Assembly: GCA_014800795.1 (NCBI GenBank)
Contig: JAAVFL010000040.1
Location: forward strand, 1-64,000
Origin: Bacteroidales bacterium
GTDB lineage: Bacteria; Bacteroidota; Bacteroidia; Bacteroidales; Muribaculaceae
Length of the DNA: 64,000 bases
Direction of reading: 5' to 3'
Positions 25,572 through 34,832 of the stretch are shown here, piece by piece. Made by a program: the position numbers and the translations under genes. Each line of letters starts with the position of its first letter. Within the stretch, counting starts at the first letter, position 1. Under the pieces are notes generated by a model. It was not told where the DNA came from, made no database searches, and saw nothing but the letters and a program-made list of their open reading frames with translations.

Positions 25572-28484
25572 TTATTTCGCTGAGGAAGCTGCTGCGTTGC
25601 GTTTGTTCGTAAGGTAGGCAACGGGAGCGGCGATGAAGATGGTGGCCAATGTACCGGTGATTACACCGAAGAGCATGGCGAAGATGAACGAACGGATTGA
25701 GTCGGCACCGAGGATGAAGATACAGAGAAGTACCAGGAGGGTCGAAGCTGAGGTCATGATTGTACGTCCCAGAGTTGAGTTGAGCGACTTGTTGATGATG
25801 GTGTAGAAGTCCTGCTTGGGATAGAGGGCTACATTCTCACGCACACGGTCGAACACAACCACTGTATCGTTGATCTGGTAACCGATTATGGTCAGGATCG
25901 CTGCAATGAAGGTCTGGTCAATTTCCATCGCGAAGGGAAGTATTCCCCAGAAGAGCGAATAGAAGCCGATAATCGAGAAGGCTGTGAACGCTACTGCGGC
26001 AAGCGCGCCGAGCGAGAAAGCTACGTTGCGGAAGCGGAGCAGGATGTAGAGGAACATTGCGATCAGCGACAGGATCACCGCAATGTAAGCCTTGTTGCGC
26101 ATGTCGTTAGCCACAGTCGGACCTACGGTCTGCGACGACAGGATGCCTTGGGTTTCATCGGTTGTCGAGAAATCTGAGAGGGTCATACCTGCGGGGAGAA
26201 GTCCGTCGGCGAGGAACGTGTCGTAGAGTTTCTTTGTGATATCCTCTTCGATAGCCGATGCGTCTTCGTTGCTGCGGATCTTGTAGTTGGTCGAGATACG
26301 TACCTGGTTGGAGTTCTCGATTGTGATAACCGAAACTGCGGCTGTCTCTCCGTCGGCATTGAATACCGGGGTGAGGAGCTCCTGAAGGTGACCGGTTTCT
26401 ACCGGTTTCTCGAATTTAACCACATAGTTGCGACCACCCGAGAAGTCGATGCCCTGGTTGAGACCGCGAACGAAGAGCGAGATAATAACGATGGCAACGA
26501 AAGCTGCAACTACCATGAACGATACCTTGCGGCAGCCGAGGAAGTTGAAGTTGGTGTTCGAGAACATCTTGCTCGACAGCGGTGTGGTGAAGGTGAGGTT
26601 CATGAACGCCTTCTTCTTGCCGCATACGATGAAGATGATGCGGGTCAGGTAAACTGCTGTGAAGAACGAGCAGATGATACCGATGATAAGGGTGGTGGCG
26701 AAGCCTTTGATAGGACCTGTACCGAAGAACAGGAGGATCACGCCGGTGATGATCGAAGTGAGGTTCGAGTCGAAGATTGCCGAGAAGGCGTTGGAGTAAC
26801 CGTCGGCGATGGCGGTGCGCACTGTCTTGCCGGCGCGGAGCTCTTCCTTGGCGCGCTCGAAGATAAGCACGTTGGCGTCAACTGCCATACCGAGGGCGAG
26901 TACGATACCTGCGATACCGCTGAGGGTAAGCACTGCCTGGAACGAAGCGAGGATACCGAAAGTGAAGAAGAGGTTGCAGATAAGACCGAAGTTGGCGATC
27001 AGACCGGGGATGATGCCGTACATGCAGCACATGAAGACCATAAGGAGTATCAGTGCCACTACGAACGACCAGATACCAGATTCGATTGCCTGCTGGCCGA
27101 GCGACGGACCGATAACCATGTCGGAAATGATGTCGACCTTTGCGGTCATCTTACCGCTCTTGAGCACGTTCGCAAGGTCCTGGGCCTCTTCTACGGTGAA
27201 GTCGCCGGTGATCTGCGAGCGTCCACCTTCGATAGCTGTGCGGATGTTGGGATATGAGTAAACGAGGTCGTCGAGTACGATGGCTACGGGGTGGCCGATG
27301 TTACGCTGAGTGATGCGTGCCCAGTCGCGGGCGCCTTCAGAGTTCATTGTCATCGAAACCACGTTGCCCTGCATCTGCTCGTAATCGCTCGATGCGCTGA
27401 TCACGCAGCTGCCGTCGAGGGCGGGGCCGCCGTTTGTGGCGCGGAGAGCAAGAAGCTGATAGGTGTCGATCTGGCTCGCCTTGCCGGTAACGGTGTCGTT
27501 GAAGTTCACGGGGGTGGGCTTCACGCTCCAGCGGAGGCGGAGGTTGGAGGGAAGGAACTGCTTGGCCTCGTTGGAGGCGAGGATAGCGTCGATCGCATCA
27601 CGCTCTTTGGCTGTGGCTATACCGAACACCGGGGTGGCGTCGGAGTTTATCATGAGGAAGTGCTCGCTGAGACCGGTACCCTCTTTCGCACGGATAGCGT
27701 TGTCGAGCTGGGCAACCTGTCCGGCGATCTCGTTGGCGCCGTAGCATTCGTAGAACTCGAGGTTAGCCGAGCGCTGCAGGAGTTCGCGCACGCGCTGATG
27801 CTCTTTCACGCCGGGGAGTTCGAGAAGAATCTGGCCGTCGTTGTCCTGAAGCACCTGGATGTTGGGCGAAACCACACCGTATGCGTCGATACGGCTGCGG
27901 AGTACGTTTGTAGCGGAGTTATTCACACGGTCCTTTACCTCGGACTTGAGGGTGGAAGCTACATCTTTGTCGCTCTGGCCCTGCTTTACGATGCTGTTGA
28001 ACACTACCGAGAAGTCCGCCTCCTTGTTGAGCTTGCGGTACTGATCCACGAAAGTGCCGACATAGTCCGACGAATGGTTGCCGTTGATGATGGAGTCGGT
28101 GTTGGCCAGCGCCTGGTCAAAGGCGGGATCGGCGTCTGCGTTCTTCATGGAACGGAGCATGTCGGGCATCGACACCTGAAGGATCACGTTCATACCTCCC
28201 TTGAGGTCAAGACCGAGACCTACGCCCCATTTCTGTACTTCATTGTAGTTGTAACCCAACCATACGGGCTGCTTGCTGATTGAGTCGATGTAGGCTTTGT
28301 AAGCCTTGTTGTACTGCTCGGAATTTTTGCCGTTCTCACCGGCTGCTACCAGAGCATACTGCTCTGCCTTGGCTTCCTGCTTGCTGCTTACCAGCGAGAA
28401 TGACAGGTAGAACAGACATACCAGCACCAGGAAGATTGCGATTACTCCCGCAATGATGCTTCCGAGGGTTCCTTTGCTTTGCAT
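25572..28484 (-). CDS. secDF: Protein translocase SecDF, fused
   Basis: This 970-residue fusion of SecD and SecF is the RND-type motor that uses the proton gradient to complete Sec-dependent export. The SecD part contains GLDLKGGMNVIL near the N-terminus, a large periplasmic domain and six membrane helices. The SecF part begins around residue 640 and contains GIDFSGGRNYVVKF. The fused form is typical of Bacteroidetes. The open frame reaches back to a GTG at 28532, but the ATG at 28484 (MQSKGTLGS), which precedes the first helix, is the better start. A leader of about 240 bases precedes it. Confidence 0.96.
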   Translation of the reverse strand: MQSKGTLGSIIAGVIAIFLVLVCLFYLSFSLVSSKQEAKAEQYALVAAGENGKNSEQYNKAYKAYIDSISKQPVWLGYNYNEVQKWGVGLGLDLKGGMNVILQVSMPDMLRSMKNADADPAFDQALANTDSIINGNHSSDYVGTFVDQYRKLNKEADFSVVFNSIVKQGQSDKDVASTLKSEVKDRVNNSATNVLRSRIDAYGVVSPNIQVLQDNDGQILLELPGVKEHQRVRELLQRSANLEFYECYGANEIAGQVAQLDNAIRAKEGTGLSEHFLMINSDATPVFGIATAKERDAIDAILASNEAKQFLPSNLRLRWSVKPTPVNFNDTVTGKASQIDTYQLLALRATNGGPALDGSCVISASSDYEQMQGNVVSMTMNSEGARDWARITQRNIGHPVAIVLDDLVYSYPNIRTAIEGGRSQITGDFTVEEAQDLANVLKSGKMTAKVDIISDMVIGPSLGQQAIESGIWSFVVALILLMVFMCCMYGIIPGLIANFGLICNLFFTFGILASFQAVLTLSGIAGIVLALGMAVDANVLIFERAKEELRAGKTVRTAIADGYSNAFSAIFDSNLTSIITGVILLFFGTGPIKGFATTLIIGIICSFFTAVYLTRIIFIVCGKKKAFMNLTFTTPLSSKMFSNTNFNFLGCRKVSFMVVAAFVAIVIISLFVRGLNQGIDFSGGRNYVVKFEKPVETGHLQELLTPVFNADGETAAVSVITIENSNQVRISTNYKIRSNEDASAIEEDITKKLYDTFLADGLLPAGMTLSDFSTTDETQGILSSQTVGPTVANDMRNKAYIAVILSLIAMFLYILLRFRNVAFSLGALAAVAFTAFSIIGFYSLFWGILPFAMEIDQTFIAAILTIIGYQINDTVVVFDRVRENVALYPKQDFYTIINKSLNSTLGRTIMTSASTLLVLLCIFILGADSIRSFIFAMLFGVITGTLATIFIAAPVAYLTNKRNAAASSAK

Positions 28485-28577
28485 GTGGTTTGTTAAAAAG
28501 TATTGTGTTATGTTATTATTTTTTATTTGCACTGTCTGAAAGCGATTTGCTATCCTGCCTTTCCTCTCGTCTGTGCC

Positions 28578-28725
28578 TGAAAAAGGGGCGACTGCATCGG
28601 TCGGGGAGGGAGCAAAGCGCCTGTTTTCGCGCTGAAAAACAGACCGCGCGCAATGCCAATCCGTTGAGGATCAGCGTCGCGGGCATCAAAACCGAACCTC
28701 AAAGCTCCGTTTTGCCTATTTTTCA
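28578..28725 (-). ncRNA. Candidate structured RNA upstream of secDF
   Basis: The consensus promoter at 28731-28761 should start RNA near 28725, almost 240 bases before the secDF ATG. The RNA would begin TGAAAAATAGGC and at 28579-28590 reads GCCCCTTTTTCA, so its two ends pair (TGAAAAA/TTTTTCA plus GGC/GCC). Inside are TTGAGG/CCTCAA, GGAGC/GCTCC and the hairpin CTGTTTT-loop-AAAACAG. The stretch is GC-rich while the rest of the leader is AT-rich. It could be a 6S-like or other independent sRNA, or a cis-regulatory leader of secDF. I cannot assign a family. Confidence 0.45.
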
Positions 28726-28730
28726 GCTTG

Positions 28731-28761
28731 CAAATATACGAATAATCCGCAATACATCAAA
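28731..28761 (-). promoter_or_regulatory. Consensus promoter of the secDF leader/ncRNA
   Basis: On the minus strand TTTG is followed after exactly 19 bases by TATATTTG. The match to the Bacteroidetes consensus is complete. It is the only good promoter seen upstream of secDF. Confidence 0.75.
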
Positions 28762-29035
28762 CTTTTTAGTTCAACAGTTGTTGCAGTTCGGATTTTAATT
28801 TGGCGCGCCGGGGAAAGAAGTGGCAGCGCCCGGGAAGAAAAATGTGATGTTTAAACAGGTAGTGAACGACAGTGGAAGCTGTGTCGAAACGATTGACACA
28901 CCCTCCACCATTCCATCCGCGGCATCCTTTCACTGACTTTTGCTCACGGATAACATAAAGTCTATTTTAATGCATTATACGTAATTATTTCCATGGCTTG
29001 CCTAAAATAGTACTACTACTTGCTTATGCGAAATT
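28762..29035. other. Non-coding spacer
   Basis: No gene-like reading frame, promoter match or tRNA was seen between the secDF promoter and the terminator of the operon to the right. The part near 28800-28930 is GC-rich and the part near 28950-29035 is AT-rich. Confidence 0.5.
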
Positions 29036-29083
29036 AAAAAGCCGTAACGGGCTTACACCATGCGGTGCTCGTTGCGGCTTTTT
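29036..29083. terminator. Terminator overlapping the end of the Gfo/Idh gene
   Basis: AAAAAGCCGTAACG pairs with CGTTGCGGCTTTTT with one mismatch across a 20-base loop. The right arm lies within the last ten codons of the oxidoreductase gene and the stop codon is in the loop. On the minus strand the stem ends in five T residues. It should work in both directions. Confidence 0.75.
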
Positions 29084-30297
29084 TCGGCGGCGAAACAGAT
29101 GCGGTGGCTCTCGATCGCCTCTTCAAGTTCGGTACGCACATTGCGGGTCGGATCGGTGACGGCTTTCAGAAAATCCTCCACGAGCCTAAGGTCGGCTCCG
29201 GCATGGAACGGCTTGCCGCACAGATGCGAGAAGTCGAATACCTCGCGCCTTCCGCTGCGGAAATGGAACACTTCTATGGCACGCTCGTTGCCGAATATCT
29301 CACCCCCGGTGAGGCAGATATGGGTCTCGCGGTTGTCATGTAGCGTGAAACAGTCCATCGACATTGTGACGGTCACATCGTTTTCCATCTCCATCGCTAC
29401 CACCTGATGGTCGACGACCGTGTTGTCGCAGTGGTATACGCATCGGCCGAATCTGCCGTGTTCAAGTTCTTCCTCGATTACCTCGCCAATCGTCTTTCCG
29501 TAGGGCACATCGAAGTTTGCTATCCATTCGCGGCGGGTGCGGTATAGGTTGACCGCCGAGAAGGGGCAGTTCTCTTCGACATTACAGCTTATGCATCGCG
29601 GCGCGGAACCTTCCGGGGCCTCTTCAGCGCGGAACCATCTCAGCGAGCCGAATGAACTCAGCTTGCGGTAGCGGCTCCCCGTAAGCCATACGAGAAAATC
29701 AAGGTCGTGGCAACATTTGCTGAGAATCATCGGATTCGATGTGTCTTCACGTCTCCATATGCCTCTTACATAGCTGTGTGCGGCGCGGTCGATACCTACA
29801 GAGGCCCTGTGATTTACGCTCACGATCTTACCCAGACTGCCGCTGCGGGCAATCTCCTTCATTTTTTCGAAGTATGGGTGATAGCGGAGAACATGACAGA
29901 CGCTTACTGTCACCCCGTGTCTGTTGGCTCCCTCCACGATAGCACGGCATTCCTCCGGGGTACGGGCCACAGGTTTCTCGAGCAACACGTGGTATCCCTT
30001 TTCCATAGCTGCCATACACTGTTCGAAGTGCATGCGGTCGGGGGTGCATATCATCACGGCGTCGGCGCGGCGCTCAGTGGCGAAAAAATCGTGCCAGTCG
30101 GCGAAACAGCATTCTTCCGGAAGCCCGGCAACGCTTGCCATATGGCTCCTCCGCAGGTCATTAGGCTCGACAATCCCTACGAGCCGCGCCATGTCGGGGT
30201 TCTTGAGGATATAGTGGATATATTTTCCGGCACGGTTGCCGGCGCCTATAGCGACTACAGACACCGGCTTCCGGCCGGAATTATCGGAATTGCTCAT
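29053..30297 (-). CDS. Gfo/Idh/MocA family oxidoreductase
   Basis: This is a cytoplasmic NAD(P)-dependent sugar oxidoreductase of 414 residues. The Rossmann motif is AIGAGNRAGKY (about residues 16-26), and the catalytic EKPVARTPEEC (about 102-112) carries the conserved Lys. A CISCNVEENCP segment with three closely spaced cysteines near residue 240 could bind a metal. Its ATG overlaps the stop of the upstream DUF1080 gene (ATGA), which indicates translational coupling. With the DUF1080 proteins it probably interconverts sugars and 3-keto-sugars. Confidence 0.88.
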   Translation of the reverse strand: MSNSDNSGRKPVSVVAIGAGNRAGKYIHYILKNPDMARLVGIVEPNDLRRSHMASVAGLPEECCFADWHDFFATERRADAVMICTPDRMHFEQCMAAMEKGYHVLLEKPVARTPEECRAIVEGANRHGVTVSVCHVLRYHPYFEKMKEIARSGSLGKIVSVNHRASVGIDRAAHSYVRGIWRREDTSNPMILSKCCHDLDFLVWLTGSRYRKLSSFGSLRWFRAEEAPEGSAPRCISCNVEENCPFSAVNLYRTRREWIANFDVPYGKTIGEVIEEELEHGRFGRCVYHCDNTVVDHQVVAMEMENDVTVTMSMDCFTLHDNRETHICLTGGEIFGNERAIEVFHFRSGRREVFDFSHLCGKPFHAGADLRLVEDFLKAVTDPTRNVRTELEEAIESHRICFAAEKSRNEHRMV

Positions 30298-33200
30298 TTT
30301 TTTGCTTTATTCCCTTTGCTGAGATCCTTCACGCGGATATTGCGGAACTTCACGCCTGATCCGTGACCGAGGAATCCGATATGTCCGCTCTTGTTGAACA
30401 GACCGGGATGGTTGAGATGGTCAACGGTGTAGGGATTGCGGTCGCCGCCGTCGGGATCGACATTATGACCCTGACAGGCCTCGCGGATATTGCCGTCGAC
30501 GATAACTTCGCCGTTCACGGTAACAGTGATGTGGTCGCCTACGGCCCGGATCTCCTCCACGCCCCATTCGCCGCGCGGCTTGTGAACTATGCGCTTGGCG
30601 GGGATGATTCCATAGACCGATCCGTGAACCTGATACTCACGAAGTCCCTTGTAGATGGGGGCATCGTGGTCGAGAACCTGAATCTCCATACCGCCGTAAG
30701 CGGCATCGACATCGGTCGGCGTGCGGATTCCGATACCGTTGTTTACCCCTTCGGTATCGAAGCAGAATTCGAAGCGGAAGATGAAGTCGCTGTATTCTTT
30801 CTTGGTGTAGAGGTTACCACCGCTGCCATATTGTGCCGATACCAGTATCGCGCCGTCGACTGGGATGTAGTCGGTAGTGTTTCCGAAGAAATTGTGCATC
30901 GAGCGGCCGTCGAAGAGCAGTTCGAATCCATCGGCTTTCTCTTCGGCCGACAGTTCTGTCAGAGGTGTGGAGGGGAGTTCGCGGATATAGATATCGCGGA
31001 ACTCAACCGGCGCAATCGATTCCGTAAGGGTGATCACACCCTTGTCGGCAACGGGAATCCCATCTTTCGCGCCTGTCATGGTCACATTGTCAAGAACTGT
31101 GACACCATTTTCCACAAGAGTGATGCGGTCGTTAACAACCTTTACATACACCGGGTTCCAGTCGTCGTTGTAAACACCTTTTGTTCCGAGGTCATAGTTG
31201 GAGCCGGAGCGGACGCCGAGTGTTCCGCGGCCGTTGTATTCGAATAGCATCTCGAAGTTTTCGTAAGGCTTGTTGAGATCGGCTGTTTCGATGGCTGCAA
31301 AAGCGGCTTCAGGGAGGTCGGCGAGAATACCGTTGATATCGTCTACGGCATATCCGTCGTCTGCCGAGCCGCCTGCCTTATATACTTCGCGTGCTTTCTC
31401 AAGAGCTGTCCGGACAGGAGCTCCACCGAATGAGCCACTGTTTTTAGACGCGATGGAGCGGACGGTTTCCGCCGCCTCACGGCCGTTGCCCTCGGTAGAG
31501 AGCTGACCGGCAGCTACCATCATGGCGGGATAGAGGTTGGTGGATGCAAGGCCGCGGAGCATTATGTTGCGGGCGTTGGCGTTGGTGGTGTTCTCGATGC
31601 CTTTGCGGTAGAGCACATATTTCCTTTCGGGGCTGAAATCGCTGTTGCCGATCAGAGTAGCGTAGCGGGCCATGACCTTGCCGTTCTTATCGGCTACAGC
31701 TATATCGTACAGAGGGTGGATCATCAGACCGGGATCATCAACGGTAAGGAGGGCATTGAGAGCGGCTTCCTTAACCGCCCCCTTACCGCCGTTGTATCCA
31801 TCAAGCAGAATCGCCACACCTTCTGCAGTGTTCGACTGTGCGAGAACCGGATAGTAAAGTTCGGGGTGGGATGATGAAGTGATGTAGGGCATAGCCTTGG
31901 CATACTGCTCTTCGCCGGAAAGGTTGCGCACGGACGAGAGCATCGCGGCAGAGAGGGCCTGGCGGTTTTCTTCCGGGGCTGTTTCAAGCATTTTGCATAC
32001 AGTGTCGAAGTCCGACGGACCTACTACACCTGAAAGCGCGGCGGCAGCAGCCTGTGCAACGGTTGCATCCTGCGAATTCATCAGTGCGAACACTTTTGGA
32101 GCGGTTTCTGTCATGCGGCGTGCTGCGGCGATCTTGAGGGCGGCAGCCTGAGTGGTTGCGCTACCGTCGAGAGCCTTTACGATACCAGGATTAACCTTGC
32201 CGTTGAACGACATCAAAGCTGCCTCGGCCGCAACCGAACGGGGACCGTCGAGCTGAGCTATCAGAGCATTGAGAGCCTTGTCGCCGCCGATTTTTGACGC
32301 AGCCCTGATAGCGGCTTCGGCTATTTCATTGTCCTGTGAGCTGAAATTGGTTGTGATGGCATCGATCTGGCTGTCGACGTGGTTGGTACCGAACCAGTTG
32401 ATAATATCGGCTTTCACAGGCTTGTCGCCCTTGGCGGTTGCAATCTTGCCCAGAGCGGTGTAAACTTCGGCGTCGGCCCACGGTTCGGCCCGACGGAGAG
32501 CGTTCACGCGATATGCGCGGTCGCTGTCTTTCATGGCGGCGAGCAGAAGGGGAAGGGCTTTCTTGCCCTCTGTGGCGAACAATACGTTGGAGGCTGCCCC
32601 GCGTACATGTGTCTTATCCTTGACCTTCAGTAGCTTGGTGGCTTCAGCTGCGGCAACCTTTGCGGTAGCTTCGTCGTCGGCGAGGCGTTCGATAAGGCGG
32701 AGATACGATTCTGTGGCGCTGTTGCCTTCCCATGAGTAGTTCTGGGCCTTGGCAGCTTTTGCAAGTATGGGGAGCGAGGCGGCCGAGCCGATCTCGCCCA
32801 AAGCTTTATAGAAGGGGCGGCCATCGGCAGGAGCTGCTTCGGCAGCCCAGGCGGCCACGATAGGTTCGGCTGATTTGAGACCGCGTTTGCCGGCAGCGTA
32901 GGCGAGTACATCGCGGGGCGCCTTGCCGGCCTTCATTACTTCAAGAAGGGTATCATCGCTGTCGGGCAATACGGTAAGGCCATTGACTGCCCATTCCTGA
33001 AGATAGGGATCCTCTACATATCTGGCGAAGAAGGGGGCGTCGGCGGCAGTTCCGCAACGCTGGAGCAGGAAGAGGATGAAAGCGCGGTTGGGGTTGTCGG
33101 TGCAGGTTTCCATACCTTTCTTGAGACCTTCGCGAACTGCGTCGCGTTGAGCTTCCTTTCCGGGCTGATGAACGAAGCCTACGAGGCCGTTGAGGGCATA

Positions 33201-33443
33201 CTCAATCTTGTTGTTCTCGCCCTTGTCGGCGGGCATGAGCATGCCGGTGAGCTGAACTACACCGTCGGCACCTGTGGTGGCGAGGTCGTTCATGACCTCG
33301 TCGAATACTTTCTGGTTGCTGGCGGGAAGCTGTGCGAGAGCGTCCGCCACTATGGTGGATGCGGCGCGATTGCGTGCATCCTGGGCCATGAGGCTACAGG
33401 ATGCAACAACGGCGAGCATCATCGATATGATCAGTTTTTTCAT
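30294..33443 (-). CDS. HEAT-repeat protein with C-terminal DUF1080 (3-keto-glycoside hydrolase-like) domain
   Basis: The 1049-residue secreted protein has a signal peptide (about 1-20, ending SLMAQD), alpha-helical HEAT-like repeats (about 50-640), a beta-rich DUF1080-like region (about 715-830) and a second DUF1080 domain starting ADGFELLFDG (about 837-1040). DUF1080 members are concanavalin-like proteins shown to hydrolyse 3-keto-glycosides. The HEAT array may bind polymer or partner proteins. It lies 39 bases after the Tat-signal oxidoreductase gene and is coupled to the next gene by a 4-base overlap. Confidence 0.87.
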   Translation of the reverse strand: MKKLIISMMLAVVASCSLMAQDARNRAASTIVADALAQLPASNQKVFDEVMNDLATTGADGVVQLTGMLMPADKGENNKIEYALNGLVGFVHQPGKEAQRDAVREGLKKGMETCTDNPNRAFILFLLQRCGTAADAPFFARYVEDPYLQEWAVNGLTVLPDSDDTLLEVMKAGKAPRDVLAYAAGKRGLKSAEPIVAAWAAEAAPADGRPFYKALGEIGSAASLPILAKAAKAQNYSWEGNSATESYLRLIERLADDEATAKVAAAEATKLLKVKDKTHVRGAASNVLFATEGKKALPLLLAAMKDSDRAYRVNALRRAEPWADAEVYTALGKIATAKGDKPVKADIINWFGTNHVDSQIDAITTNFSSQDNEIAEAAIRAASKIGGDKALNALIAQLDGPRSVAAEAALMSFNGKVNPGIVKALDGSATTQAAALKIAAARRMTETAPKVFALMNSQDATVAQAAAAALSGVVGPSDFDTVCKMLETAPEENRQALSAAMLSSVRNLSGEEQYAKAMPYITSSSHPELYYPVLAQSNTAEGVAILLDGYNGGKGAVKEAALNALLTVDDPGLMIHPLYDIAVADKNGKVMARYATLIGNSDFSPERKYVLYRKGIENTTNANARNIMLRGLASTNLYPAMMVAAGQLSTEGNGREAAETVRSIASKNSGSFGGAPVRTALEKAREVYKAGGSADDGYAVDDINGILADLPEAAFAAIETADLNKPYENFEMLFEYNGRGTLGVRSGSNYDLGTKGVYNDDWNPVYVKVVNDRITLVENGVTVLDNVTMTGAKDGIPVADKGVITLTESIAPVEFRDIYIRELPSTPLTELSAEEKADGFELLFDGRSMHNFFGNTTDYIPVDGAILVSAQYGSGGNLYTKKEYSDFIFRFEFCFDTEGVNNGIGIRTPTDVDAAYGGMEIQVLDHDAPIYKGLREYQVHGSVYGIIPAKRIVHKPRGEWGVEEIRAVGDHITVTVNGEVIVDGNIREACQGHNVDPDGGDRNPYTVDHLNHPGLFNKSGHIGFLGHGSGVKFRNIRVKDLSKGNKAKK

Positions 33444-33482
33444 TGTCGGTTTTTGTGTAAAGGTTGGTTTCGGAAAGCGGGG

Positions 33483-34784
33483 TTAAAGTTTCCAGGAACC
33501 GCGCATAGGCTGGTCGATGAGGCGGTTGGCGGCTTCGTCGTTGACGAACACCTGCGCCACCGGGTCGAACTCAAGGGTGCGGTTCAGGCGTAGCGCCGCA
33601 AGCGCCATGTTCACCAGAGTGCTGCTTCGGTGGCCGTTCTGCTCGTTGAGCGCGAACAGCTCGCGGTTGCGGATGCAGTTGAGGAAGTCTGTGTTCTGTG
33701 GCTCGGGATCGGGAAGCTCCGATATGATAGCCATGATGTCGGGCGCCGGCTTTCCGTTCAGTTCGCATTCGAATCCTTTGAATACCTTTCCGTTGGGACC
33801 TTCGATGTATGGAATCTTGCTTCCGGTTTCGTAGCCCTCCCCTTCGAGTACTATCTGGCAGCCGTCGTCGTAGGTATATGTAATCTTGCGCCATGTTCCC
33901 ACTGCGTCGGAGTGCTGCTGGGGAGCGTCTACCTCAACCTTTACGGGCGATGTGTCGTCTTTGCCTAGAATATACTGAACGGGGTCCATGTAGTGCTGAC
34001 CCATATCGCCCAGACCGCCGCCGTCGTAATCCCAGTAGCCGCGGAAGGTCTGATGGACACGGTGGGAGTTGTAGGGCTTGAACTGCGCCGGGCCGAGCCA
34101 GAAATCATAGTCGAGTTCGGCTGGAACACGCTCGGGGGTGAGATTCTCCTTTCCTACCCAGAAAAATTTCCATGCGAAACCGGTGGCACCGCTGATAGTC
34201 ACTTTAAGCGGCCAGCCGAGCAGGCCGCTCGCCACGAGTTTCTTGAGTGGTTCCACGGTGGTTCCCAGCCCGTAGAATGTGTCGGTGAAGCGGAACCATG
34301 TGTTGAGGCGGAATATGCGGTTGTTGCGCTTCACAGCTTCGCACACGCGCTTGCCTTCGCCGATGGTGCGGGTCATAGGTTTCTCGCACCAGATATCCTT
34401 GCCGGCATTGGCGGCTTCCACAGCCATGATGCCATGCCAGTGGGGGGGAGTGGCGATATGAACCACATCTACATTGGCGTCGTGGATGAGGTCGCGGAAA
34501 TCGTGGTAGCCCTGAAGGGTTTCGTTGAATTTCTCCTTACCCATGTCGAGGGCTTTCTGGAGATGGTTCGCGTCTACGTCGCACACTGCGGTTAGGCGGC
34601 ATGCGTCGTTGCTTGTGAAGTGGTAGCTACTTCTGCCTATACCGCCGACACCGATGATGCCTTTGGTAAGCTGGTCGCTCGGAGCCACATGCTTCGGACC
34701 GCCGAGAACTTTGGCCGGAACAATGGTGAACAGCGACAGCGCTCCCATCTGTTTCAGGAAGGTTCTTCTGTTTGTCTTTTCCAT
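33483..34784 (-). CDS. Gfo/Idh/MocA family oxidoreductase with twin-arginine signal
   Basis: The 433-residue protein begins MEKTNRRTFLKQMGALSLF, a twin-arginine (Tat) signal, so it is probably exported folded with its NAD(P) cofactor. The Rossmann motif IGVGGIGRSSYH (about 44-55), EKPMTRTIGEG (about 133-143) and the YWDYDGGGLGDMGQHYMD segment are visible. Export fits oxidation of glycosides at C3 in the periplasm. It lies between two DUF1080 genes in one operon. Confidence 0.9.
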   Translation of the reverse strand: MEKTNRRTFLKQMGALSLFTIVPAKVLGGPKHVAPSDQLTKGIIGVGGIGRSSYHFTSNDACRLTAVCDVDANHLQKALDMGKEKFNETLQGYHDFRDLIHDANVDVVHIATPPHWHGIMAVEAANAGKDIWCEKPMTRTIGEGKRVCEAVKRNNRIFRLNTWFRFTDTFYGLGTTVEPLKKLVASGLLGWPLKVTISGATGFAWKFFWVGKENLTPERVPAELDYDFWLGPAQFKPYNSHRVHQTFRGYWDYDGGGLGDMGQHYMDPVQYILGKDDTSPVKVEVDAPQQHSDAVGTWRKITYTYDDGCQIVLEGEGYETGSKIPYIEGPNGKVFKGFECELNGKPAPDIMAIISELPDPEPQNTDFLNCIRNRELFALNEQNGHRSSTLVNMALAALRLNRTLEFDPVAQVFVNDEAANRLIDQPMRGSWKL

Positions 34785-34832
34785 TGAATAATAAATAAGT
34801 GAAGTAAGGATAGTTGTGATATAAGGTTATTA

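Noticed and set aside
26388..28283. Plus-strand frames of 289 and 330 codons inside secDF
   Set aside because: They are acidic, low-complexity antisense translations of a strongly conserved minus-strand gene.
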